64,000 bases of DNA from Ditylenchus dipsaci. Its lineage: Eukaryota; Nematoda; Chromadorea; Rhabditida; Anguinidae. The stretch lies in NCBI GenBank assembly GCA_004194705.1, contig SADC01001309.1, forward strand, positions 62,001-126,000, given 5' to 3'. The notes below the pieces were generated by a model that worked only from the letters and a program-made list of their open reading frames with translations, searched no databases and was not told where the DNA came from. Both the position numbers and the translations under genes were made by a program. Positions 46,201-58,400 of this stretch are shown here, piece by piece. Each line of letters starts with the position of its first letter. Positions within the stretch are counted from its first letter, which is position 1.

Positions 46201-48780
46201 GGGTGGCATCGGGCTCAGATCCCGGAAACTGAGAACACGGACAACTCGGCTTTTCAAAAACTCATCTCAAAAGAAATTCATATATAGGACAACTCAACAC
46301 AATTATACTGATCTTTTTGAATACCCGCCTAATGCGGAATTCATTTTTAGGACAACTCATCCCAACTAAAACTCATCTTTTTGACAATTGGGCGGGAAAA
46401 TTTTGAATTATGGGGCAATTGAATTGAAATAAGGTTTGACTTTCTGGCAACTTGACCCTTTCGTGTTTCAATGTAGGCATATCAGGCTTTTTGTCTTTTC
46501 TTGTCATTAATGTTTGTTTCCCTGCCTTTTTAACTTTAACTTACCCTTTCCGTATCTTTTAACTGTGCACTTTTGCCCGAAATTCAAAATTTTCGTCAAT
46601 TTTACAATTAAACCATACTATCGTACGTAAAATAGTCTTACAAATCCTGTTTAATAAGACCTTAATTACGATTTTGTCTACCCGAGACCCCAAACCTGAG
46701 GTGGGTAACAATCGGGTAGGTGGATATCCACCTGGATGGCCTGAAAATAAAAACTTGGTCAAACTTCAAAATAAACCATCCAATCATACGCAAACTCCTG
46801 TGAAATATTCGGTTTGATAGGAACGAAATTACGATTTTACTCACTTGGAGGCCGGAACCCAAGTTAGGTACCACCTGACCAGGTTGATGTGTACTGGAAT
46901 AACCTGAAAAACAAAAAATAAATTAAAATCAAATCAAAAACAAACCAACTATTTTGACGTAAAATCGTTTGGTTAGGCCTGTTTGATATGACCGAAACTG
47001 TGACTTAAGCCACCCAACCCAAAATCCAGGGTAGGTACCTTCTGCTCAGGTGCATATCCACCTGGATGGCCTAAAAAATTTAAAAAATTTTGAATCGAAA
47101 ACAAACCATGCTATCATATGTGGGATCCTGTAGGGGATTGGGTTAAAGGAGACTAAAACTATGATTTCACGTACCGAAATCCCAATATTCCGGGTAGGTA
47201 CCACCTGGCCAGCTGGACCACCAAAACCAAGTGGTCGTCCACTTGGAGCAAAATTTTTTTTACGTTTTCGGATTCCGAAACTCATTTTTTCAACTGATTC
47301 GAGCATGCTGAAGATGGTTTGATAGTAGTAAAATTACGTTTTATCGACAAATTTTTGAGTTATTGCTAACGATTGATTTTGATAAATCAATCGTAAGCAA
47401 TAACTCAAAAATTTCTCGATAAAACGTGATTTCACCAATGTCAAACCATCTTCAGCATGTTCGAATTAGTGCAGATAAATTGGTTTTGGAACCCAAAATC
47501 GTAAAAAAAATTTGATTCAAGTGGACGACCACTTGGTTTTGGTGGTCCAGCCGGCCAGGTGGTACCTAACCCAGTTTTTCGGATTTCGGTGAAAAAAATC
47601 GCAATTTCAGTCCTAACAAACAGCATCTACCACACGATTTTGCATATGATAAGATGATTTGTTTTCGATTCCAATTTTTTTTTAATTTTTAAGGCCATCC
47701 AGGTGGATAACGACCTGACCATGAGATACCTACCCTGGATTTTGGGGTTGGGGTGGGTTAAGTCACAGTTTCGGTCTTATCAGACAGGATTAACCACACG
47801 ATTTTACGGATGAAATCATTATTAGTTTTTCGATATGACCACTTTTAATTTTTCTGGCGAAAAAATTCCGGCTCAGCCAGGTGGATATACATCTACTATT
47901 GGTACCCACCCCAGATTTTGGAATTTCGGTGAGCAAAATAACAATTTTAGTCTTATCAAACACGATTCTCCGCACGATTCCACATATCATAGCATGGTTT
48001 ATTTTTTAACTTAAAGAAATTTTATTTTTTAGGCCATCCACATGGATACCCGCCTGACCAGTAGCTATCTACCATGGATTTCGGTTTTCGAGTGGCTGGA
48101 ATCGTAATTTTGGTCGTGACAAACCCAATTCCACACACAATTTCGGGTTAGAAAAAATGGGTTGTTTATAATTTTAAAGAAATTTGTATTTTTCGGCTAT
48201 CCAGGTGGATATCCACCGACCACGTGGTGCCTATCCCAAGTTTGAGGTTTATGTGGGCAAAATCGTAGTTTTAGTCACAATAAACCGGTTTTCGTGAAGC
48301 GATTTTAGATCAAGTTACGTGATTTGTTTTTGATTTTGGCTAAGTTTTATTTTTTCGAAGCATTCAGGTGGATATCCAAGCCTATGATAAAGAGTAATAC
48401 TCCATCCATTACCGACAAACACAGACAAATTGTCATCGAATAGACAACGAATTAAGTATAAAATAAGTGAGTCCTACGAAAACAGACAAAAAATTACTTC
48501 AAAAGTACAAAAGACCAATTTTAAACAATCAAATTATTTCCCGCCCAATTGTCAAAAAGATGAGTTTTATTTGGGATGAGTTGTCCTAAAAACGAATCGT
48601 GTTAAGACCAGTTTTTATTTATTTGAATTATTTTTGGACCAGTTTTGTATGATCTCAATTGTTTTTGTGCCAGTTGTCCGAATCTGAGTTGTCCTATATA
48701 TGAATTTATTTTGAGATCAGTTGTCCGAAAGCTGAGTTGTCCGTGTTCTCAGTTTCCGGGATCTGAGTCCGATGCCACCC
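46201..48780. mobile_element. Foldback element with 163-bp satellite arms and 9-bp target duplication
   Basis: GGGTGGCATCGGGCTCAGAT on the left and the inverse ATCTGAGTCCGATGCCACCC on the right, flanked by CCTATAATT at 46192-46200 and 48781-48789. Next inward come GGACAACTC-type short arrays (46240-46390; inverse 48545-48740). Further in are tandem units of about 160-175 bp: left arm starts near 46672, 46831, 46997, 47158; right arm, inverted, near 47590, 47753, 47928, 48090, 48253. Each unit has AGGTGGATATCCACCTGG and TACCCAGGATTTTGGG-like blocks. A palindrome (47214-47552) sits at the centre. Nine-base duplications and repeat-built arms fit Foldback/MULE-related elements. Confidence 0.85.
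47214..47552. mobile_element. Palindromic element with CCAAGTGGTCGTCCACTTGG ends
   Basis: TGGACCACCAAAACCAAGTG ... CACTTGGTTTTGGTGGTCCA with arms of about 150 bp meeting at AATCAATCGTTAGCAATAAC. Pieces of the same family occur at 29870-30200, 58135, 59565, 62540 and 63260. Confidence 0.7.
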
Positions 48781-48789
48781 CCTATAATT

Positions 48790-49301
48790 AATTTTGTCTA
48801 TTTTGTCACAATCTTATAACAAGATATTCATGTATTTAGTGTCAAAATAACCGTCATATACTAATCGTTCTTTTATTTTAAAGTATTTAGTTATATGTTG
48901 TCTGTACACGAAGTTATGGCTCGTAGAAATTCACAGTAGAGCATTTTGAAAATCTCTCCCCAGCCAAGAAGTAGTGATTTATCTTAACTTCACAGGTCAA
49001 AAGATCCTATTCTTAAAATTATTCGAAAGCTCGATTCCTCGCCATCATTTTAATATATTTTGATAGTAGGTGTAGCATGACAATCATGGCGCACCACTTG
49101 AAAACACGTGGGTATCCAGCTGGATTTTGACCATGCACAATTCGTAGCCTCCTATAGGAGGCTCTAGGATCCTAGACACCTTTACACCTACTCAACACGC
49201 ACCATCGTCTTCATCGCATTCTGCTCTATCCGTATTCTAGGCTTTGCGCACCAGGCCTTACCGTCTTAAGATTTATTTTTTATACATACACGCAATATTT
49301 C
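48790..49301. other. Upstream region of GCC2
   Basis: AT-rich, no inverted repeats of note except CCTCCTATAGGAGG at 49148. Likely holds the GCC2 promoter; no motif recognised. Confidence 0.35.
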
Positions 49302-49322
49302 ATTTTTTTGCGTTGTTATCAG
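49302..49322 (+). promoter_or_regulatory. Possible trans-splice acceptor of the GCC2 transcript
   Basis: CATTTTTTTGCGTTGTTATCAG ends at 49322, 176 nt before the GCC2 ATG. It would leave the 44-codon upstream ORF in the leader. Confidence 0.35.
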
Positions 49323-49356
49323 TGAGGCTATGTGTTGTTGGAGTTAAAACTCACCA

Positions 49357-49491
49357 ATGACTAAAAGAAAGAGAAACGTCACGAAGGATGTGGTTGTGGC
49401 ACAATGCCAGGATGGTCTGCGTATTCAAACGGTCAAATCGCGTGTGTATTATTTTTTACGAAACATTAAAATTATTTCGACTGGTGTGTGA
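49357..49491 (+). CDS. 44-codon upstream ORF ahead of GCC2
   Basis: MTKRKRNVTKDVVVAQCQDG then LRIQTVKSRVYYFLRNIK, ending TGA at 49489-49491. It is basic and has a good start context (ACCAATGA). It is in frame with the GCC2 ATG at 49498 and separated by one stop codon, so it is either a regulatory uORF or an N-terminal extension broken by a sequence error. No family recognised. Confidence 0.35.
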   Translation: MTKRKRNVTKDVVVAQCQDGLRIQTVKSRVYYFLRNIKIISTGV

Positions 49492-49497
49492 TTACAA

Positions 49498-52400
49498 ATG
49501 CCAAGTGATGAACAAGAAGCTGAACCAGAAACCGTTATGCCAGTCCTTGATGCCGAACTAGATGAATCGGCAGCCCAACAGCAAACAGTCAGCCAGCAAA
49601 TGTGGCCCGCAACAGATTCAGGTGGCAATAGTGGAGGGGGGTTGCCTACATCACAGTCCAAGGTATAAGGACTCGAAATAATAGTAATTATTTAAACTTT
49701 TTGAGTTGCATTCCCTGCCCAGAGAAGACTTAGTAAAGCTGGTCAAGAAGCAGTTGATTGGTCTCAACCATGCCAAGAATCAAATTGAAGTCCACAAAAA
49801 AGAGGTTCTTATTATTTTTGAAAATTTGTTGTTTTCATCAACTTCGTGTAATTTAAGGCAGAAAAAAAAGACAAAAAAATAGCGCAACTGCTAACCAATA
49901 ACCCCTCTTCTGGAGTGGAAGAGTCAGAAAAAATCCATGCTGCTGACATGATTTCCATGGAATTGTCTGACTACAAAAGGGGTTTTGAAACAGTCAAGCA
50001 GCAGTTAAAAGAGTCGCACAACCAGTTAGCAGCCAAGCAAGAGATGTTGGACCAACTATCTTCAAGGTTGGAAGCATTGACGGATGAGAAGGAGCACTTC
50101 CAGGAAGCTTGCAAGCATGCCAATGCGGAGGCAGCAAAGCTAAGGGCCTCAATGGAAGGTAGTAGCTTGAGTTAAAATACAAAAAGGGTTGGAATAGTAC
50201 TTGCGACCCCAATTACACATATATCCATTTTTTATAAATTCATATTTTGACTGGATTTTTAATTCTTGGCCAACTTGTACTTTAGTAGTGTTTGTTATCA
50301 TTACGCGCAAAAATATGATGATTGATATTGCCCCTAAATTTCTATCTCCAGTGTTTTCATATTGTTCTCTTTCCAATTAGTTCTAAGCTACCCTTTTCAA
50401 TTGCAGAAAAGTCAACGGTGATCTCAGAAAATTCCAAGGAAATTGACTCTTTGGTCGTCCAAATGTCCCAGTTGAAGAGTACGATGGAGGATGAGATCAC
50501 CAACCTCAACCAAACAGTATTACGCCAGAAACAGCGGTTGGTGGAAGAGCAACGTCAGGATGGCACCAAAGCAGCTGAAATCAGACGTTTAAAAGCAGAA
50601 AATGAGCTGCTGGAAAGACGGTTGGATGATTTGGAACAAGAGCATAAGCAATTTAAGGTAGGAATGTTGGACCAACAAAAATGCCCCTAACTCACTATTA
50701 TTAGGAGCGTGCACAATACGTCTTGAAACAGCAATCAAGAGAGAAGGAAGCCGAAAGCAACAAACAAAATGGTTCAGTGGAGGTGCAACAACTGATTGAG
50801 ACCCTCGCATCCAGAAATGAAAATATTTCACAGTTGACGTTAGTTTTTTATTTAATTTATCAAAACAAATGCATTACTGGTCCGGGGCCTGGTTCCGGAA
50901 ATGGCTGACATAAGGAAGTGGCCTGTGAACGTCTGTTTGAGCCAAAAAATGCTGTCGCAGATTCCGAATTTCCAGATCATGTTTAACTCTAAATAAGCTA
51001 AAATTCCATTAAAGGACCATGAAACTTGATAAGCACAGCAATTTGCGGAATTCGAGTTCGCGCGGATATTCGGACTTCACAACTCTACATGTGACCATGC
51101 CCTTTTAAAGGACCATACTTTTTGATGCAAATGACAAGTTCAAATGCGCGCGGGACACTTCCCTTTTGTCTCTCACTTTACTCTTTTGAGTCGCTCGAAA
51201 TAACTCCGAAGAGTAGAGTGCGAGACGAAAGAGAAGTGTCCAGTGCGCATTCGAATATGTCAAATTCTCATTTGCATCAACAAGTATGGTCCTTTAAGTT
51301 CGACTCCTCGCTGTGCCCAACATTATTCTTAATTTTTTTGGCAAAACTTTGGAAACAAAATTTTGTTCTTGATAAAGCTCTCTCTATAATAAACTAAATT
51401 TCAGCGCCCGATGCTCTTTTTTGTCGGAAGAAGTGCACATTGGACAAGAGCACATTCAGAACCTTCAAGCAGAACTAGAAGCAATTAATCACTCCACTCT
51501 ACTTGCTCAGAACCGTGACCAAATGGAGAGACGTACTCTTTTGGCGGGGCATGAACAGCGAATGCGTCAAATGCATACTCAACTAGACAAATTAAGGGAA
51601 GAGAAAAAGGCTATAGAAATTAAATATGAGTTGGACAAGGCAACTATCACTCAAGACTTCAACCAACGCTTTGAGCAGTTGTTGAGCCAAAACCAGAAGT
51701 TGTCGGAGGAGATACAAAAAGTCAAGGCAGCAAGTAATTACAATAATTCCAATACCATCAATAATTCACAGGTAGAGGAAACGCTTGATCAGATTTCTTT
51801 CGCATCAGAAAATTTATCTTTATTCAGTCGAGCCCAGGGTACTGCACAGGTATAATTAGGTATAATTATTAATGAAATTAATACCAACATTATACCCAAG
51901 AAGATATTAAAAATAGTATTATTTTATACCCCTGGTATAAATTATAAGTTAAAATACCTTTATACCCAGGGTATACGGCACTTGTTCACTTAGGGGGGGG
52001 GCACATTTTATAATATATTCTAAATCATGTTTAAATGACTCCTAAGTGGTTTTTTATGCTTTTAAGGGTAAACAGATGTTTTCTGACATTGTCTTACATG
52101 AAAACCTGATTTTTCGAAGAAAAAATTTTTAACCAAAATTTGACCAAAAACTTAACATGCCTTGGTCCCCAAGGTAAAACGTCGAATTTTAGTCAAAAAT
52201 TTTTTTTTTGAAAAATCAGTTTTTTGTGAGAAAATGTTAGAAAACATTTTTTATTGTTTAAAGTAGGGTGGGACGCGGTCGGGTACCCGAACCGGGAAAC
52301 GAACCGGAGGCATTTTGGAAAAATTACCCGAACCGAGAACCGGGTGTCCAGGAACCGGAAGAACCGAGAACCGGGTCCAGGAAACGACCAGTTCCGGTTT

Positions 52401-55400
52401 CAAATAAGCATTGGATAGAATTGCTAACTTGAAAGTTTAATTTAAGTTTGAAGTTAAAACTTTGAAAATTTGATTGAAGTTTCTAAGTCAAAATTGTCTC
52501 GACAGGATCGTATTGTAAAATGGCACACAGTTTTTGCTGGGGTTGTGAAACGAGCATATGCTCGAGCAGATTGGTCAATTTCGAGCATATGCTCGGCCCA
52601 CAGTCAACCCTCGAAATAGAAACCAGTTTAACTGTACAGTTAACTGTACGGCCACGGTTAACTGTCAAAGAAAGAATATATGCTCGAATACGCTCGAAAA
52701 AAACGCAAATGCTCGAGCATATGCTCCAAACCAATCTGCTCGAGCATTTTCACAACCCTAGTTATTTCTAAGTCATTTCTAAGTGTAGATTGTTGCCAGC
52801 AGGTTCCTAGCAGTGTTGTTATGATTAATTTGCCACGTTTTGTGTTCAGTTAACCGTATCTCGGTAAGTGTTTTTCCAAAATTTGTGAATAAAAGCTTAT
52901 TTGAAAGAGAGATCTACAACTTGAAATTAGTGATTTTTTCAATAAACGTGAAAATTGGTCACTTTTTGAGTTAAACAAGTCAATGAAAAATCATTAATCA
53001 AATGAAACGATTTTTTCTGGGTCGGTCATCCTGTACAAAAATTAATATAAAATGGCCTATTTTGAGAAGTTTTTTTCAAACTCATATCTTTTATAGTAGC
53101 TAACTAGTTCTGCTACAACCTGAAAAAAGGAGTTTTTGAAACTTGTTAAAATTCGCGAAGTTATAGTCTCGTAAATCAAATGAAAATCAAAAGAAAGTTC
53201 TTATGATTTTCATTTGATTTACGATCATATAGCTTTGCGAATTTTAGCGATTTTCAAAAACTGCTTTTTCAGGTTGTAGCAGAACTACTAAGTTAATAGG
53301 AAAAATATAATTTTGAAAAAAAACTTCTCAAAATAGACGATGTTATATTAATTTTTGTATAGAATGATCGACCCAGAAAAATCGTTTCATTTGATTAATA
53401 ACTTTTCATTGACTTTGTTTAGCTCGAAAAGGAACTACCGTATATTCTCTATTAGAAGGCCCGGACCTTCTATTTTTCAACCCTAAAAAAGTCGGAAAAA
53501 ATTTGGGTCAATTTTGAGATTTTTGCGTGCTCAACCAAAATTTTAAAAGTGGAATCAGGTAAGCTCGTGTTAACTAAGAAAACGCGAAAAACAGATTTGC
53601 GAATTTCTTTTTCTAGGCTGATATATAGGTCCTCAAGGGGGCCTTCTAATAGAGAGGGGCCTTCTATTAGAGAGGGGCCTTCTAATCGAGAATATACGGT
53701 AATTTTTATGTTTATTGAAAAACCATTGATTTCAAGTTGAAGATCTACATCTCTTCTTGCAAATAAGCATTTATTCATAAATTTTCGAAAAACAGTCACC
53801 GATATATAGATAATTAAACACAAAAGTGGCTAATTAATCATAACAACACTGGTTGCTAGTTTTTGTTTTTGTAATTGATTGTAAAATTTTGTTTGCTATA
53901 CCGTTTTGCATTCTCCAATTTAAATGTTTTAAGAAGCAATGCCGCGTCAAACAGGAAACATCTAGAAGTTCTTCGACGTCATTACAGTCAAAGGCGAGCA
54001 AAAGCGCAGATATAGTCGAACCTCTCTATAACGGCACATCTCTATAACAACACTCTCTCTATAACGGCACCTTGGATCGATCCCGACAAATGAAAAGACC
54101 TCTATATAACGGCACCCATTTTTTTCGCATTTGTTCAGAGACAACTATGTTTACAATGACTTAACTTTAAAGTTGTCTTGCCGCAAAAATGCTTATTGTA
54201 ATTATCTTTATGGTTGAATGTCTTATAAGGGGTTTTGGATCCATATCTCAATGTAGGTGTGTTTTTCCTTGACACCCCCTGTTGTTGTTTTCATTGGTTT
54301 TAACTTAAAATGCAGTCGAACTCAAGGAGATGTAACATGAACCCGAGGAGGAAAATAATGATGTATGATTTTGTTCGATTTTTTTTATTTGTTTTTGCTG
54401 CTTGGTTGTTTATTGTACAATAAATACATGTGGTATGTGGTTTTGTTTTATATGGGCTTTTAAGTTGCCATTACCCGCCTACATGGTCGGGTACCCGACC
54501 GGGTAAAATGCTACCCGAACCGAGAACCGGGTCCGTGAAAACCCGGGTACCGGGTTGAGCCAAATTACCCGACCGCGTCCTACCCTAGTTTAAAGCATAT
54601 AAAAAGTAATTATAGGTCGTTTAAACATGATTTTAAAAATATTATAAAATGCGCCCTCCTAAGTGAACAAGTACCGGGTATACAATCATACCCATGCGCA
54701 ATTTAAAGCAGACTCTTTATTCTAACGCCGGATTCATGTTCAGCATGGTTGATTCGCTTTAAAAACTGTCCTTAAAAGTGGCACTAAAATAGTATTATTC
54801 AGGTATAACTTCGATATATATTTATACTCTGTGCGGCACCTTGGTCGAACCTCGCTTTAAGACCACTAAATACCTGTCCCAGCGAGAGTTAACTGTAGGG
54901 TACATACTTAGCATTAGTTGCACACCATGTGAACCCTCTAAATGCTATTTAGTTAAAGGGGAGGAAACTTTATATACGCATCTCCTAAGTCGCAGGTTTG
55001 ACTACCGCTGGGTGCAAACCTTATTTTTTAAACCCTTTAATTTACAAGTTTGGTGTCAAAATAACCCTGAAACTCTTGGCTATCCACCAGTGCTAAAAAT
55101 AATTTCAATCGGTTCCTCGATAGTTTTTGGCCCGGCACTTCTTTAGTCCCCCCCATACTCGGATTTTTGAAAAGTGACCCAAAATCACCGGCCGAACTCA
55201 TTTTTTCTGCACAACAAGGTACGAGAAGCATTTCTAAACACTGTCTGAATAAAAAAATTAAATTTTATCAAAAAAAAAATTGCCACCCACTCTTTCGGGG
55301 TAAATGGTCTTTTTAGGGTGTTTTTGACGAAATTTTAACATTTCTTAAGCAAAATATAGGTGAAAATACTAGATTTTAAACAGGTTTTCACTTTCTTTGG

Positions 55401-58400
55401 CCTACCGGATAAATAAACTCTGGTATGCATATATTTTCATGCATCCAGAGTCATTTTCGAGTGATTTGTGTCTAAGGTATGTGTGTGTGCGCATCTCAAC
55501 TCCAAGCCCCCAAGCTCCCTGCGCCAGGGGGCGCAGGGGGCTTGAGAGTTAGATATGCGCGCACTCACTTACCTTAGACAAAACTCCGAGACAGATTCTT
55601 GATCAAAAATGCATTTAGAGAGTCTTTTTGCCCAGCTCCAGCAAGAAAAATGTGATAAATCACCCAAAATGACCCTAAAATACCCGAAAAGACCATCTAC
55701 CTCCAAGGAGCGGGTGGCAAATTTTTTTGAAAAATTTAATTTTTCTTATTCAGGTTTTTTTTAAATTTTATTATTCGTATCTTGTTGCGCAGAAAAAATG
55801 AGTTGGGAGGGCGATTTTGGGTCACTTTTCAAAAGATCCGAGTATGGGGGGAGGAACTAAAGAAGTACCTTTGGCACTAGATTTCAGTAAACTCGATAAA
55901 GAAATAAATAGAGTGTGCACCTAGTGAGATTTAAACCCTCAACCAAAGGCGATCCGTATATAAAGTTTCCTCCTTCCCTTTAATAGGTACATGACTTAGT
56001 TTCTTGCATCCCACAACCCTTTTGGAAGCTTTTTTGACTATAAGATGGAAAACTAAGAGCGCATATCTGCTTCCGGACCAGTGTTTTGGTAATTCACACT
56101 GACATGTCAGTTTAGAGCTTAAAACTGAAATTTCACAGTTATCTTAAAGGGGCATGCTCGCCTGTTTAAATTTTTCTCGGCCAATTCAAATTTTTTTCTG
56201 AATCAATGAACTTCTGTACAAATTTTTCAACTTGGTTTCTAATAAAAAATATACCTAAAATTAAGTTCCATGCCTTGTTTTGTTAGAAACCAAGCTGAAA
56301 AATCTGTGCAGAAGTCCAATGATTCGGAAAAAAAATTTGAATTGGCGGGAACAAATTTTAACTTTGCCCGTAGAATTTTGAAAAATGCCCGTATAATTCT
56401 AATTTTGCCCGTAGATTTCTGAAATTTTGGCCTTACTCGCTCGAAATGATGTTTTAACCACTTTTCAATATGATCTTGGACCTGAAACATGCTGAAAAGA
56501 TGTTTTAAGGGTGTGGATGACACTTTTCCGAGAAATTTTTTTGACCTAAATTTGACTTTTTGCCCTGAGAGACCAATGGTCGGAAAATTTTACCAAAAAT
56601 TTGTTTCGGCTTAATTTCGGAACACCCCCTCAGTCAATTTCGGAACACACTCCTCATTCGATTTCGGAACACACCCTCATTCAATTTCGGAACACACCCC
56701 TCAGTCAATTTCGGAACACACTCCTCATTCGATTTCGGAACACACCCCTCATTCAATTTCGGAACACACCCCTCAGTCAATTTCAGAACACACCCTCAGT
56801 CAAAAATCAGCTTTGGAGACCAAGGCAATTTTTTTTAAATCTTTGTTTAGAAAAATATAAAAAATAATACAAATTTTCAATAAAAAAATTATGAAAAAAA
56901 AATTATAGAAAAAATTTGAAACAAAAATTTGACTGAGGGGTGTGTTCCGAAATTGCTGCTTTATTTCTATAAAAAGTCTTCGAAAGTGGTTGAAACATGA
57001 TTTCGAGCGAGTACGGATAAAATTCAGAATGCTACAGGCAATTTTCACAATTCTACGGGCTACGGGCTATGGGCTACAGTCTATGCTACGGGCATTGTTA
57101 AAAGTTATAAGGGCAACACAAGTCGAAGGGCAAAATTAGATATTACCCTTTGAAATATTCCATCGGCGACGGGCATGCCGCTTTTAATGACTGACATTCG
57201 ACTCGCTACAACTTGTGACTCGCTACAGCGACTCGCTACAATTGTGACTCGCTACAGCGACTCGCTACAATTGCGACTCGCTACAGCAACTCGCTACAGC
57301 AACTCGCTACAGCAACTCGCTACAGCATAGTAAAAGTTGAATCTCTCCACCGAGTAAATATTTTTTTAAGTCAAAATTCAAGTTTTAATTATTAAAAAGT
57401 TTGGCGCTACCGGAGTATACCCCCCTCCCCCAAATGAAATTTTTTTAAAAGTGTTTCCAAACACCCTTTATCGACTTAAAATTGCATCAGAAGCTCGAAA
57501 AAGGTGGCCCCCGAAGGGGGCGCAGGGGCTTGGTTGGTTAGAGATGCGCGCACTCACTTACCTTAGACATAATTCCGAGAAGACTCTTGAACAAAAATGC
57601 ATTTAGAGACTATTTTTGCCCAGCTCCAGTGACCAAAACATGCCAAAACAGGCAAATGGTCGAAATTTCAAAATGTCCAAAACTCAGTTTTTTATTAACC
57701 AGAACTCAAAAATAATGTCTTTTTTGAACTCCCGAGACAATTTTGGGTCGATATAGGGTGTTTAAAAACACTTTAAAAAAAATTTCATTTGGGGGGGGGG
57801 GTATACTCCGGTAGGGTCAAAAGTTTAAAATCGTGGTTTTAGCCACTCAAACCCTAAAACTGGGGTAGGGTAGGTAACACCTGACCATGTAGATATCTAC
57901 CTGGATGGCCTAAAAATAAAACAAATAAATTAAAAAAGTTACAATGCTATAATTCCTAAAATTGAGTAGGGAATTCGATTAAATAATACTTAGCTACCGA
58001 TTTTAGCAACCTGAACCCTACATACGGATTGGGTATCCTCGACAGAGATGGATATCCAGCAGAATGGCCCATTAAAATAAAAAGTTGGTAAAAGTCAAAA
58101 CCAAAGACTTTTTCTTGACTTAAAAAAAATTTTTGCTCCAAGTTGACGACCACTTGGTTTGCTTGGTTCAGACTAAAAACCAATTATAACGGTACTCCTC
58201 AGTTGAGCTGGTGGTGCCGTCGTAAACGTGATTGGGTCAATTTTTTAGGTCTCGGGTTCGATTCCACGTACCTGTATGTCTCAAAATACCTCAGGGTCAT
58301 CATACCTAAGACACATATAGAACCAGAAAAGGCCTTCACCAAAACTGTTTTACCAAGTACGCCTTTACCAAAAAATTTTATACCAAAAGGGGGATCGAAC

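Larger units (their letters stand above)
51975..54675. mobile_element. Palindromic element split by the hAT insertion, in GCC2 intron 6
   Basis: CACTTGTTCACTTAGGGGGG at 51980 is matched by GCCCTCCTAAGTGAACAAGT ending at 54672; the arms continue (TTTTATAATAT, ATCATGTTTAAA) up to the hAT element at 52264-54587. Confidence 0.65.

Noticed and set aside
56601..56867. Repeat protein SISEHTPHSISEHTL / QFRNTPL
   Set aside because: Translation of the 23-24 bp tandem repeat in the GCC2 intron.
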